Part shown: positions 1 through 5,960 of the stretch, piece by piece | Position numbering within the stretch: position 1 is the stretch's first letter | Layout: each line of letters starts with the position of its first letter | Assembly: GCA_018882645.1 (NCBI GenBank) | Contig: VERM01000107.1 | Span: 1-5,960 of the forward strand | DNA length: 5,960 bases | Source: Ferruginibacter sp. | Lineage (GTDB): Bacteria > Bacteroidota > Bacteroidia > Chitinophagales > Chitinophagaceae | Direction: 5' to 3' | Notes under the pieces: generated by a model | Database searches by the model: none | The model's input: only the letters and a program-made list of their open reading frames with translations | Told to the model about the DNA's origin: nothing | Translations under genes and position numbers: made by a program

Positions 1-891
1 CTCTCTGCATATATAGCCTCAAAGCCTGAAATGAATAAACCTCTTAGTATCGCAGAGGGAATGAAATTGGGCAATATGGCTTTTCAGCAAAGCAATAACG
101 ATTCCAGCTATTCGCTTCCCGGAGAAGTGTTGGGGAAGTCATTTTCCGAAAAATTCTGGCAGTCAATCAAAAAAAATAAAAATGTCAATGGAGGGGATAA
201 GATTTCCAAAATGTTGAATTCATTTATGGATACATCCTATCAGTACACAAGAATCAGCGTCAACATGTCCGATGTCGGCACTCAAAAACTTCCGGCCATC
301 ATCAATGATATTGAACACAAAACAAAAGAGCTGTTTGATACGAGCTACAATGTTACCATCACCGGTTCAAGTATAACGTTTTTGGAAGGCAGCAAATATA
401 TCATCAACGGACTCAAAGAAAGTATCTTCTGGGCTTTTTTATTGATAGCCGTATGCATGCTCTATCTTTTCCGTTCTTTCAGAATTTTAATTTGTTCACT
501 GTTACCTAATCTGATTCCGCTTTTCGTCACGGCCGGTGTGATGGGTTGGGTAGGAGTGCCGCTGAAACCATCTACAGTATTGGTTTTTAGCGTGGCTCTG
601 GGTATTGCCGTAGACATCACCATTAGATTTCTTGTCAATTACAGACAGGTTCTTCCCGAAGTGAATTTCGATACTCAGTCTGCAGTAAGAAACACCGTCA
701 GGCAAACGGGCCTTAGCATCATATATACTTCACTTGTACTGACAGCAGGATTTATAATCTTCTGTGGCAGTAGTTTTGGTGGAACTTTCGCTTTGGGCTG
801 GCTCACTTCATTAACCCTCATTGTGGCAACCATAACCAATCTGGTTTTACTGCCTGTTTTATTGTTATTGTTTGCCGGGAGAAAGAAATAA
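1..891 (+). CDS. MMPL/RND-superfamily transporter, C-terminal part (5' end outside window)
   Basis: The reading frame is open from base 1, so the ATG at 31 is an internal methionine and the gene is cut by the window edge; 296 residues are visible. Residues 1 to about 140 look like the end of the second periplasmic loop. Five hydrophobic segments follow (about 141-157, 162-183, 191-212, 237-259 and 263-291), matching TM8-TM12 of the 12-TM RND fold. Family marks are the VTITGSS stretch before the first segment, LLPNLIPLF, the GVPLKPSTVLVFSVALGIAVD run and a short basic cytoplasmic tail (GRKK). Such inner-membrane proteins use the proton gradient to move lipids, hopanoids or hydrophobic compounds; the substrate here cannot be told. 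The usual GIAVDDTIHFL motif reads GIAVDITIRFL, so the second Asp and the His are replaced (Asp205 kept, Ile206, Arg209). The family call is firm; the function is general only. Confidence 0.9.
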   Translation, partial: LSAYIASKPEMNKPLSIAEGMKLGNMAFQQSNNDSSYSLPGEVLGKSFSEKFWQSIKKNKNVNGGDKISKMLNSFMDTSYQYTRISVNMSDVGTQKLPAIINDIEHKTKELFDTSYNVTITGSSITFLEGSKYIINGLKESIFWAFLLIAVCMLYLFRSFRILICSLLPNLIPLFVTAGVMGWVGVPLKPSTVLVFSVALGIAVDITIRFLVNYRQVLPEVNFDTQSAVRNTVRQTGLSIIYTSLVLTAGFIIFCGSSFGGTFALGWLTSLTLIVATITNLVLLPVLLLLFAGRKK

Positions 892-986
892 TCTATCTTT
901 TTTTAAATTTTTTTTAGTTCTGTTCAAAATATTTGTAGCAGCGTTTATAAAATATTGTTAAATTTGTTTCAAACCAAAATTAAAAT
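892..986. other. AT-rich intergenic region between transporter and SusC-like gene
   Basis: This 95-bp gap begins with T runs of seven (898-904) and eight (908-915) separated by AAA. I see no GC-rich stem before the T runs, so a classical intrinsic terminator for the upstream transporter is not evident. The second half holds a candidate promoter for the SusC/SusD unit. The stretch just before the ATG at 987 is A-rich (AAACCAAAATTAAAAT) with no Shine-Dalgarno motif, as is usual in Bacteroidota. Confidence 0.85.
933..966 (+). promoter_or_regulatory. Candidate Bacteroidota housekeeping promoter for the SusC/SusD unit
   Basis: TAAATTTG at 959-966 matches the Bacteroidota -7 consensus TAnnTTTG exactly. 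A TTG lies upstream at 933-935 (within TTTG at 932-935), with a 23-bp spacer. That spacer is at the long end of what is accepted for the -33 element. Transcription would start near base 970, giving a very short leader of about 17 nt before the ATG at 987. The -7 match is seen directly. The promoter role is inferred, and chance matches are possible in such AT-rich DNA. Confidence 0.5.
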
Positions 987-3900
987 ATGAGAAAAGTTAT
1001 CCTAAGTATTTTGGCGACATTCTTTTTGACGCAGTTTAGTTTGAATGCTCAAACTATAACCGGTAAAGTCACAGACGCCGCCAAACAGCCCATTCCAAAT
1101 GTTACTGTTGAGGTCAAAGGTACCAGTATTGGAACCTCCACAGGTACAGACGGATCCTTTCTGATTAACGCCCCCAAAGGGAGCGGAGGTCTAATTTTTT
1201 CATCCATAGGTTACGAGACAAAGGAGGTCGCTATTACGGGTTCTTCTATTGATGTAGTGCTTGCGAGAAGCAATGCAAAAAGCCTAGATGAGGTGGTAGT
1301 TGTCGGATATGGTACCAAAATCAAAAAAGATCTTACTGGTAATATTGCAAAGGTTAAAGGTTCGGATGTACAAGGCATGCCTGTAACCAACCTAAACCAG
1401 GCCATTCAGGGTCGTGCTGCCGGGGTTTTTGTAGAAACCAACAATGGTAAAATCGGAGAAGGCGTAAAAGTAAGAATCAGAGGTTCCGGTTCTTTATCCG
1501 CTTCAAACGAACCACTTTATGTGGTGGACGGTATTCCCATCAGTACAGATGCTAATTCAGGAAATCCGATTGCGGATATCAACTTTAATGATGTGGAATC
1601 ATTTGACATTCTCAAAGATGCATCTGCTGCTGCCATTTATGGTTCCAGGGCCGCCAATGGTGTGGTTTTGATTACAACCAAGAAAGGTAAGGCAGGCAAA
1701 ACCAATTTTCAGGTAAATACACAATTTGGTATCAATAGCCCAACCAACTACAGAGGATTTTTGAATGCAAAAGAATATGTGGAGTTGCTCAGAGAAGCAG
1801 CTGTAAACAGCGACAAACTCGAAGGTGTTGATCCCAGTGACCCAAGTCAGTATCCCGGTTCCTGGCTCCAGTTTGCCGAAAGAAGACTTACCCGTTATTC
1901 CGGCTGGTCTGACTGGAAAAAACTGGAAACCAATACCGATTGGGAAAAGCTTGCATTTAATCAAAGAGCTGCCACTTCAGCACTCGATGTATCCGCATCA
2001 GGAGGAAACGATAAGACTAAATTTTATATCAGTCTGTCAAATTTGAACCAAACCGGTATTCTTATTGGAAATGACCTGAAAAGAATTTCTGCAAGAATCA
2101 ATCTCGAGCAGGCTGTGAATGATAGATTTAAAATCGGGTTTAATTTGAGTGCCACTCAAACCAAAACAGGAAGGGTGCCTGAAGACAATGAATTCAGCAC
2201 GCCAATGCAAATCGTTGCGCTTTCTCCGGTTACACCGTTCAAAGATAAATCTGGAAAAGTATATAATTCACCTACCACTACATATCAAAATCCTTATGTT
2301 GACTTTACAGAAGGACGTTACAACTCTACTTCTTACAGAAACATCGGAAATATTTTCGGTCAATATAATTTTAACTCCAACCTGTTCTTCCGTTCAGAAT
2401 TGGGTATAGATTTACAGAACCAGAACGATGATCAGTTTTATGGCCCCAATACCACTTTTGGTAATGGTACTAACGGCTATGGCGAGTCCGGATGGTTTAG
2501 AGGGCTGACATACAATACCAACAATTATTTCAGCTTTAAAAAGAAAATTAAAGATGTGCATGATTTGGATGCGGTTGCAGGTATGTCATTCCAGGAGTAT
2601 AATATTTCTTTTGCCAATGTATTTGGAGAACAATTTCCAACTCAACAATTACAGAAATTGGCAAGCTCAGGTTTGATCAAAGGAGGGTCCTCAAGTGAAA
2701 GTGCATCTGCATTCCTTTCTTATTTCTCCAGAGTGAACTATAAGTACAATAACAAGTATTTGCTTTCTTTGAGCGGTCGTGTAGACGGGTCTTCCGTTTT
2801 TGGAAACGATCGTCGTTACGGTTTCTTCCCTTCCGTTTCAGCGGGCTGGGTACTTTCCGAAGAGAAGTTTTTACAAAAAATACCAACCATCAGTTTTCTT
2901 AAATTAAGAGGAAGCTGGGGTTTAACCGGTAACGCAGAAGGGTTTGGCAATTTTGCATCCAGAGGACTTTGGTCAGGCAATGCGTACAATGGAACAGGTG
3001 GTTTGGGGTCTAGCCAGTTGGCCAATCCTGATCTTCGCTGGGAAAAATCCAATCAAGTGGATATAGGGTTGGATTTCGGTTTGTTCCAAAACAGAATCTC
3101 GGGTGAAATCGATTACTATGTTCGTAAAACAAATGATCTAATTTATAATGTTCCTGTACCAGGGAATACCGGCTTTTCCAGCAAGACTGTTAACGTTGGA
3201 TCAATGGAAAATAAAGGGTTTGAGTTTGTTTTAAATACGGACAACATCATTCAAAAAGACTTCAAATGGTCTACCAGTTTGAACTGGGCAACCAATCAGA
3301 ATCGCATAACTAAACTAGATGGAGATCAGAGTTTACTTCCCGGCAATGATGGAAGATATCTGAACTCATTGATTGTAGGTGAAGCGATTGGCGTTTTCTA
3401 TGGACCCAAATTTGCCGGAGTTGACCCTGCAAATGGTGATGCACTTTATTACAAACAAGATGGTTCTACAACGAATAATTACAACGAAGCAGGAAACTTC
3501 ATTGTAGGAAACCCCAATCCAAAATATATTGGAGGGGTAACCAATACCATCACTTATAAAGGAATTGAAATTTCTTTCCTCTTCCAGGGAGTATTTGGCA
3601 ATCAAATCATGAATGGAGCCGGAGGATTTATGAGTGCAAGCTTTGATTGGTTCGATAATCAAACTAGAGATCAATTAAACAGGTGGCAAAAACCTGGCGA
3701 TATTACCAATGTTCCTCAATTGCGTTTGGGTTATGGTAATGGCATTGCCGCTTCCAGCAGGTACGTAGAGAATGGTGATTATGTAAGATTGAAAAATGTA
3801 ACCATAGCGTATAATTTCCCTTCCGAATTGGTAAAAAGAGCCAAATTAAGTTCAGCCAGGCTGTATATGACCGGTGTGAATTTGTTGACTTTTACCAAAT

Positions 3901-4022
3901 ATTCCGGATGGGATCCTGAAGTAAATACGGATTACAGAGCTGGTAACAGAAACCAAGGAGGAGATTTTTACTCTGCTCCACAGATCCGTAATTTTTCTAT
4001 CGGTCTAAATGTTGGTTTCTAA
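987..4022 (+). CDS. SusC/RagA-family TonB-dependent outer-membrane receptor
   Basis: This is a complete receptor of 1011 residues, normal for the family. Residues 1-21 are a signal peptide, with cleavage likely after the Ala of LNAQ. Residues about 23-92 are the carboxypeptidase-regulatory-like domain typical of SusC proteins (TITGKVTD, then GTSTGTDGSF and FSSIGYETKEV). The TonB-box-like segment LDEVVVVGYGT spans 100-110. The plug follows at about 113-232, with QGRAAGV, VRIRGSGSLSASNEPLYVVDG and ILKDASAAAIYGSRAANGVVLITTKKG. The rest is a 22-strand-type barrel rich in aromatic and Asn residues, ending in RNFSIGLNVGF with the terminal Phe used for outer-membrane assembly. No STN domain is present, so sigma-factor signalling through this receptor is unlikely. 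It should import a substrate bound by the SusD-like protein encoded 27 bp downstream, driven by TonB-ExbBD. The substrate is unknown. The start fits the signal peptide and the A-rich leader. Confidence 0.97.
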   Translation: MRKVILSILATFFLTQFSLNAQTITGKVTDAAKQPIPNVTVEVKGTSIGTSTGTDGSFLINAPKGSGGLIFSSIGYETKEVAITGSSIDVVLARSNAKSLDEVVVVGYGTKIKKDLTGNIAKVKGSDVQGMPVTNLNQAIQGRAAGVFVETNNGKIGEGVKVRIRGSGSLSASNEPLYVVDGIPISTDANSGNPIADINFNDVESFDILKDASAAAIYGSRAANGVVLITTKKGKAGKTNFQVNTQFGINSPTNYRGFLNAKEYVELLREAAVNSDKLEGVDPSDPSQYPGSWLQFAERRLTRYSGWSDWKKLETNTDWEKLAFNQRAATSALDVSASGGNDKTKFYISLSNLNQTGILIGNDLKRISARINLEQAVNDRFKIGFNLSATQTKTGRVPEDNEFSTPMQIVALSPVTPFKDKSGKVYNSPTTTYQNPYVDFTEGRYNSTSYRNIGNIFGQYNFNSNLFFRSELGIDLQNQNDDQFYGPNTTFGNGTNGYGESGWFRGLTYNTNNYFSFKKKIKDVHDLDAVAGMSFQEYNISFANVFGEQFPTQQLQKLASSGLIKGGSSSESASAFLSYFSRVNYKYNNKYLLSLSGRVDGSSVFGNDRRYGFFPSVSAGWVLSEEKFLQKIPTISFLKLRGSWGLTGNAEGFGNFASRGLWSGNAYNGTGGLGSSQLANPDLRWEKSNQVDIGLDFGLFQNRISGEIDYYVRKTNDLIYNVPVPGNTGFSSKTVNVGSMENKGFEFVLNTDNIIQKDFKWSTSLNWATNQNRITKLDGDQSLLPGNDGRYLNSLIVGEAIGVFYGPKFAGVDPANGDALYYKQDGSTTNNYNEAGNFIVGNPNPKYIGGVTNTITYKGIEISFLFQGVFGNQIMNGAGGFMSASFDWFDNQTRDQLNRWQKPGDITNVPQLRLGYGNGIAASSRYVENGDYVRLKNVTIAYNFPSELVKRAKLSSARLYMTGVNLLTFTKYSGWDPEVNTDYRAGNRNQGGDFYSAPQIRNFSIGLNVGF

Positions 4023-4049
4023 TTCAATCAAAATTTAAAACAATTCGCC

Positions 4050-5393
4050 ATGCAAAAAATATTTTTATCATTATCAATTCTAGCCATTCTGATTTCAGGA
4101 TGCGCAAAAAAATTGGATATCCTCCCATTGCAAAGTGTTGATGAAACATTGGTATTTACTTCTGATGCCAACATCAAAGCAGCTCTTAACGGCGCATATG
4201 ATGCAGCCAGTTCCGGTGCGCTTTTAGGTGGAGGGTTTCAGAATTTCTCCGAACTTCTCGGCGCTGATGGAGAAATCAATTGGGTAGGAACTTTCAACCA
4301 GCCTGATGAAGTTTTTAGAAAAGAAATTCTGACCAACAATAGTTTTGTGTTGGGTACCTATCTTCAGGCTTACAGAGTGATCAACATCTGCAACAATATT
4401 ATAGCCTCCGTCAACATTGTCAATGAAGCTGATCGCGATGCCGTAAAAGGACAGGCATTGTTTCTTCGTGGTTTGATGTACTTTGAACTGGTAAAACTCT
4501 ATGCAAAACCTTACAGTGCAGGCAATGTTACTACCAATCTCGGATTACAGTTGATTACCAAGCCTACACTGAATGGAGTCACCAATAATAATAATGTACC
4601 AAGAAGTACGGTAAAAGAAACATATGATCAAATCATCGCTGATTTGACGGCAGCAAAATCTATTATCGGAGGAGAGACTGGTGTATATGGAAGTGAGACT
4701 GCCGTTTCTGCTGTATTGTCGAGGGTATATCTTCAAACAGGCGACTATGCAAAAGCAAGAGATGAAGCTAGCGATGCCATTGAAAATTCAACCAATTCAC
4801 TTGAGAGTGATTATGCTTTTGTGTTCAATAATACCTTCCCCTCTTCAGAAGACATTTACGTATTGCCTATTACTTCACAAGATGGAGTGAATGATATGCA
4901 TACCTACTGGTCAATCTTGCAATATGGTGCAAGAGATGGCGATATAGAAATCAACTCCAAGCACCTTGATTTATACGAGCCTGATGATGCCCGTCTGGCT
5001 TTCTTTTATGTAGATGGCAACGGCATCGATCGCACCGGCAAATGGAGACTTCAATACAAGTTTTTGCCTGTCATCAGATTAGCAGAGATGTATCTCACCA
5101 GATCTGAATGCAATGCCAGACTTTCCACCAGTGTAGGTGCAACTCCAGAAGCTGATTTAGACATTGTCAGAAGCAGATCCGGATTGGGTTCTACAGCTGC
5201 TACCGTTGACAATATTGTTTACGAAAGAAGACTCGAGCTTGCTCATGAAGGCCAACGCATTCACGATATCAAGCGACTGCAAGGTTCTTCTGATGGATTT
5301 TCTTACGATGCCAATGAGCTTGTACTGCCAATACCATTGAGAGAAATTAATTCAAGTGCAGGTGTTCTAAAACAAAATCCGGGATACGAATAA
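4050..5393 (+). CDS. SusD/RagB-family nutrient-binding surface lipoprotein
   Basis: The product has 447 residues, somewhat short for a family usually near 480-550, but with both ends intact. A type II signal peptide ends in the lipobox LISGC, making Cys18 the lipidated residue; CAKKLDILP is a typical SusD start. Residues about 20-215 match the N-terminal SusD-like region (KGQALFLRGLMYFELVKLYAKP, then RSTVKETYDQIIADLTAA). TPR-like helices follow (AVLSRVYLQTGDYAKARDEA, 220-240). The C-terminal SusD/RagB region carries FLPVIRLAEMYLTRSECNAR (338-357), DIVRSRSGL, YERRLELAHEGQRIHDIKRL (391-410) and the family ending LPIPLREIN...QNPGYE. It should sit on the cell surface as the binding lid of the SusC-like barrel encoded 27 bp upstream and be co-transcribed with it. 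The gap holds no promoter or Shine-Dalgarno motif that I can see. A strong terminator begins 8 bp after the stop. The ligand cannot be predicted from sequence alone. Confidence 0.96.
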   Translation: MQKIFLSLSILAILISGCAKKLDILPLQSVDETLVFTSDANIKAALNGAYDAASSGALLGGGFQNFSELLGADGEINWVGTFNQPDEVFRKEILTNNSFVLGTYLQAYRVINICNNIIASVNIVNEADRDAVKGQALFLRGLMYFELVKLYAKPYSAGNVTTNLGLQLITKPTLNGVTNNNNVPRSTVKETYDQIIADLTAAKSIIGGETGVYGSETAVSAVLSRVYLQTGDYAKARDEASDAIENSTNSLESDYAFVFNNTFPSSEDIYVLPITSQDGVNDMHTYWSILQYGARDGDIEINSKHLDLYEPDDARLAFFYVDGNGIDRTGKWRLQYKFLPVIRLAEMYLTRSECNARLSTSVGATPEADLDIVRSRSGLGSTAATVDNIVYERRLELAHEGQRIHDIKRLQGSSDGFSYDANELVLPIPLREINSSAGVLKQNPGYE

Positions 5394-5400
5394 TAAAACG

Positions 5401-5448
5401 CTCCATAAAAAAATCCCTTCGAGCAATCGGAGGGATTTTTTTATGGAG
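5401..5448. terminator. Bidirectional intrinsic terminator between convergent genes
   Basis: Arms CTCCATAAAAAAATCCCT (5401-5418) and AGGGATTTTTTTATGGAG (5431-5448) are perfect 18-bp reverse complements. The stem continues inward through a T-G wobble (5419/5430) and three more pairs (5420-5422 with 5427-5429) to a GCAA loop (5423-5426), which fits the stable GNRA tetraloop class. A run of seven A in the left arm and seven T in the right arm gives a U-tract after the GC-rich core on either strand. It can therefore end the SusC/SusD transcript from the left and the thioredoxin transcript from the right. Confidence 0.9.
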
Positions 5449-5467
5449 TTTAACGACTGTTGAAAGT

Positions 5468-5500
5468 AGTTGAATATTGTTCACTAATCAATATTCAACT
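5468..5500. repeat. Inverted repeat (hairpin) abutting the thioredoxin stop codon
   Basis: AGTTGAATATTG (5468-5479) and CAATATTCAACT (5489-5500) are a perfect 12-bp inverted repeat around a 9-nt loop. A further 5-bp match, TGAAA (5461-5465) with TTTCA (5504-5508), could lengthen the stem across a small internal loop that contains the minus-strand stop codon at 5501-5503. No T run follows on the minus strand, so it is not a classical terminator by itself. It may stabilise the 3' end of the thioredoxin mRNA or act ahead of the larger terminator at 5401-5448. Confidence 0.75.
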
Positions 5501-5960
5501 TTATTTCAGCGTTTTTTCCAGAACATTGAGGAGATCTTCGCCTCTTAATTCTTGCGCGATAATATTTCCATTGGGATCAATCAGTACATTGTATGGAATG
5601 CCGTCAAATTTATACAATTCTACAGCTGCACATCCCCATCCTTTCAAATCAGAAATTTGTTTCCATTCCAGTTTGTCCTCTTTAACTGCATCTATCCAGT
5701 CATTTTTATTTTCATCTAGAGAAACGCCGAGTATCGTAAAGTTTTTATCTTTAAATCTTTGATATGCTTTAACCACATTAGGATTTTCTGCTCTGCATGG
5801 ACCACACCAGCTTGCCCAAAAATCTACATAAACAACTTTTCCTTTAAATTGATCAATAAAAACTTCTTTCCCCTCTGTATTTAAAAGTACAGGATACATA
5901 CTGGTAGTTTTAGTAGGTACTTTTTCAGATTTTTTTTCATTCGCTTGTGCACTTAATGAC
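5501..5960 (-). CDS. Secreted TlpA/ResA-like thioredoxin-fold oxidoreductase (5' end outside window)
   Basis: The frame stays open to the right edge, so the ATG at 5897-5899 is internal. The residues before it read SLSAQANEKKSEKVPTKTTS, where SLSAQA looks like the end of a signal peptide. Numbering from that Met, the thioredoxin fold includes FKGKVVYVDFWASWCGPC with catalytic Cys32 and Cys35, RAENPNVVKAYQRF, the strand TILGVSLDE (55-63), DLKGWGCAAVELYKF (84-98), the cis-proline region GIPYNVLIDPNG (Pro102) and LRGEDLLNVLEKTLK. This is the style of Bacteroidota TlpA-family redoxins. It is exported, probably periplasmic or membrane-anchored, and should reduce or exchange protein disulfides. The visible leader is too short for a DUF4369 domain, so a compact single-domain form is likely. 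Cys90 is a third cysteine in a position I would expect to be Asn or similar. The gene converges on the SusC/SusD unit and shares its terminator, so co-regulation is not implied. The partner is unknown. Confidence 0.9.
   Translation of the reverse strand, partial: SLSAQANEKKSEKVPTKTTSMYPVLLNTEGKEVFIDQFKGKVVYVDFWASWCGPCRAENPNVVKAYQRFKDKNFTILGVSLDENKNDWIDAVKEDKLEWKQISDLKGWGCAAVELYKFDGIPYNVLIDPNGNIIAQELRGEDLLNVLEKTLK

Noticed and set aside
31..33. ATG as the start of the transporter
   Set aside because: The frame is open back to base 1 and the protein would lack its N-terminal half; it is an internal Met of a gene cut by the window edge.
898..915. T runs after the transporter stop as an intrinsic terminator
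   Set aside because: No GC-rich stem precedes the T tracts; only weak A/T self-pairing is visible.
1599..1964. 121-codon minus-strand frame inside the SusC-like gene
   Set aside because: Shadow of a well-supported coding frame on the other strand; no recognisable domain or start context.
2149..2409. Plus-strand 86-codon frame overlapping the SusC-like gene out of frame
   Set aside because: The main frame runs unbroken through it with family-typical sequence, so neither a frameshift nor a nested gene is needed.
3366..3674. 102-codon minus-strand frame inside the SusC-like gene
   Set aside because: Shadow frame opposite conserved barrel sequence; composition gives no sign of a real protein.
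5460..5762. 100-codon plus-strand frame opposite the thioredoxin
   Set aside because: It lies antisense to clear thioredoxin-fold coding sequence, starts inside the terminator/hairpin gap and has low-complexity Ser/Leu content with no family resemblance.
1..5960. A new multi-gene defence, mobile or biosynthetic system
   Set aside because: All four genes belong to known families, with ordinary spacing; no transposase, integrase, nuclease, CRISPR repeats, tRNA or att-like repeats were seen.

Overview
The window reads as an AT-rich stretch of a Bacteroidota chromosome. The evidence is a complete SusC/SusD-type outer-membrane pair, A-rich leaders without Shine-Dalgarno motifs, a TAnnTTTG-type promoter element and a Bacteroidota-style TlpA-like thioredoxin. 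The protein style would fit Chitinophagales or Sphingobacteriales, but I cannot place it below phylum with confidence.

Layout. Bases 1-891 (+) are the C-terminal end of an MMPL/RND-superfamily membrane transporter whose start lies before the window. A 95-bp AT-rich gap follows, holding a plausible Bacteroidota promoter. Bases 987-4022 (+) encode a full-length SusC-like TonB-dependent receptor. After 27 bp, bases 4050-5393 (+) encode its SusD-like surface lipoprotein partner. The unit closes with a strong palindromic terminator at 5401-5448 that should work in both directions, followed by a second hairpin at 5468-5500. On the minus strand, converging on these hairpins, is a secreted TlpA/ResA-like thioredoxin (5501 to beyond 5960), cut by the window's right edge. 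No stretch longer than 300 bases lacks a gene.

How the genes work together. The SusC and SusD homologues should form one outer-membrane uptake complex: SusD is a substrate-binding lid over the SusC barrel, and TonB energises import. No hydrolase, sulfatase, peptidase, sigma/anti-sigma or hybrid two-component gene is visible beside them, so the substrate cannot be named. The transporter and the thioredoxin are separated from the pair by a promoter and by a terminator respectively, and are probably independent units.

I found no mobile element, CRISPR array, RNA gene or evidence of a new system. The points worth a second look are modest: an altered proton-relay motif in the transporter, an extra cysteine in the thioredoxin, the tandem hairpins between the convergent genes, and the bare SusCD pair.
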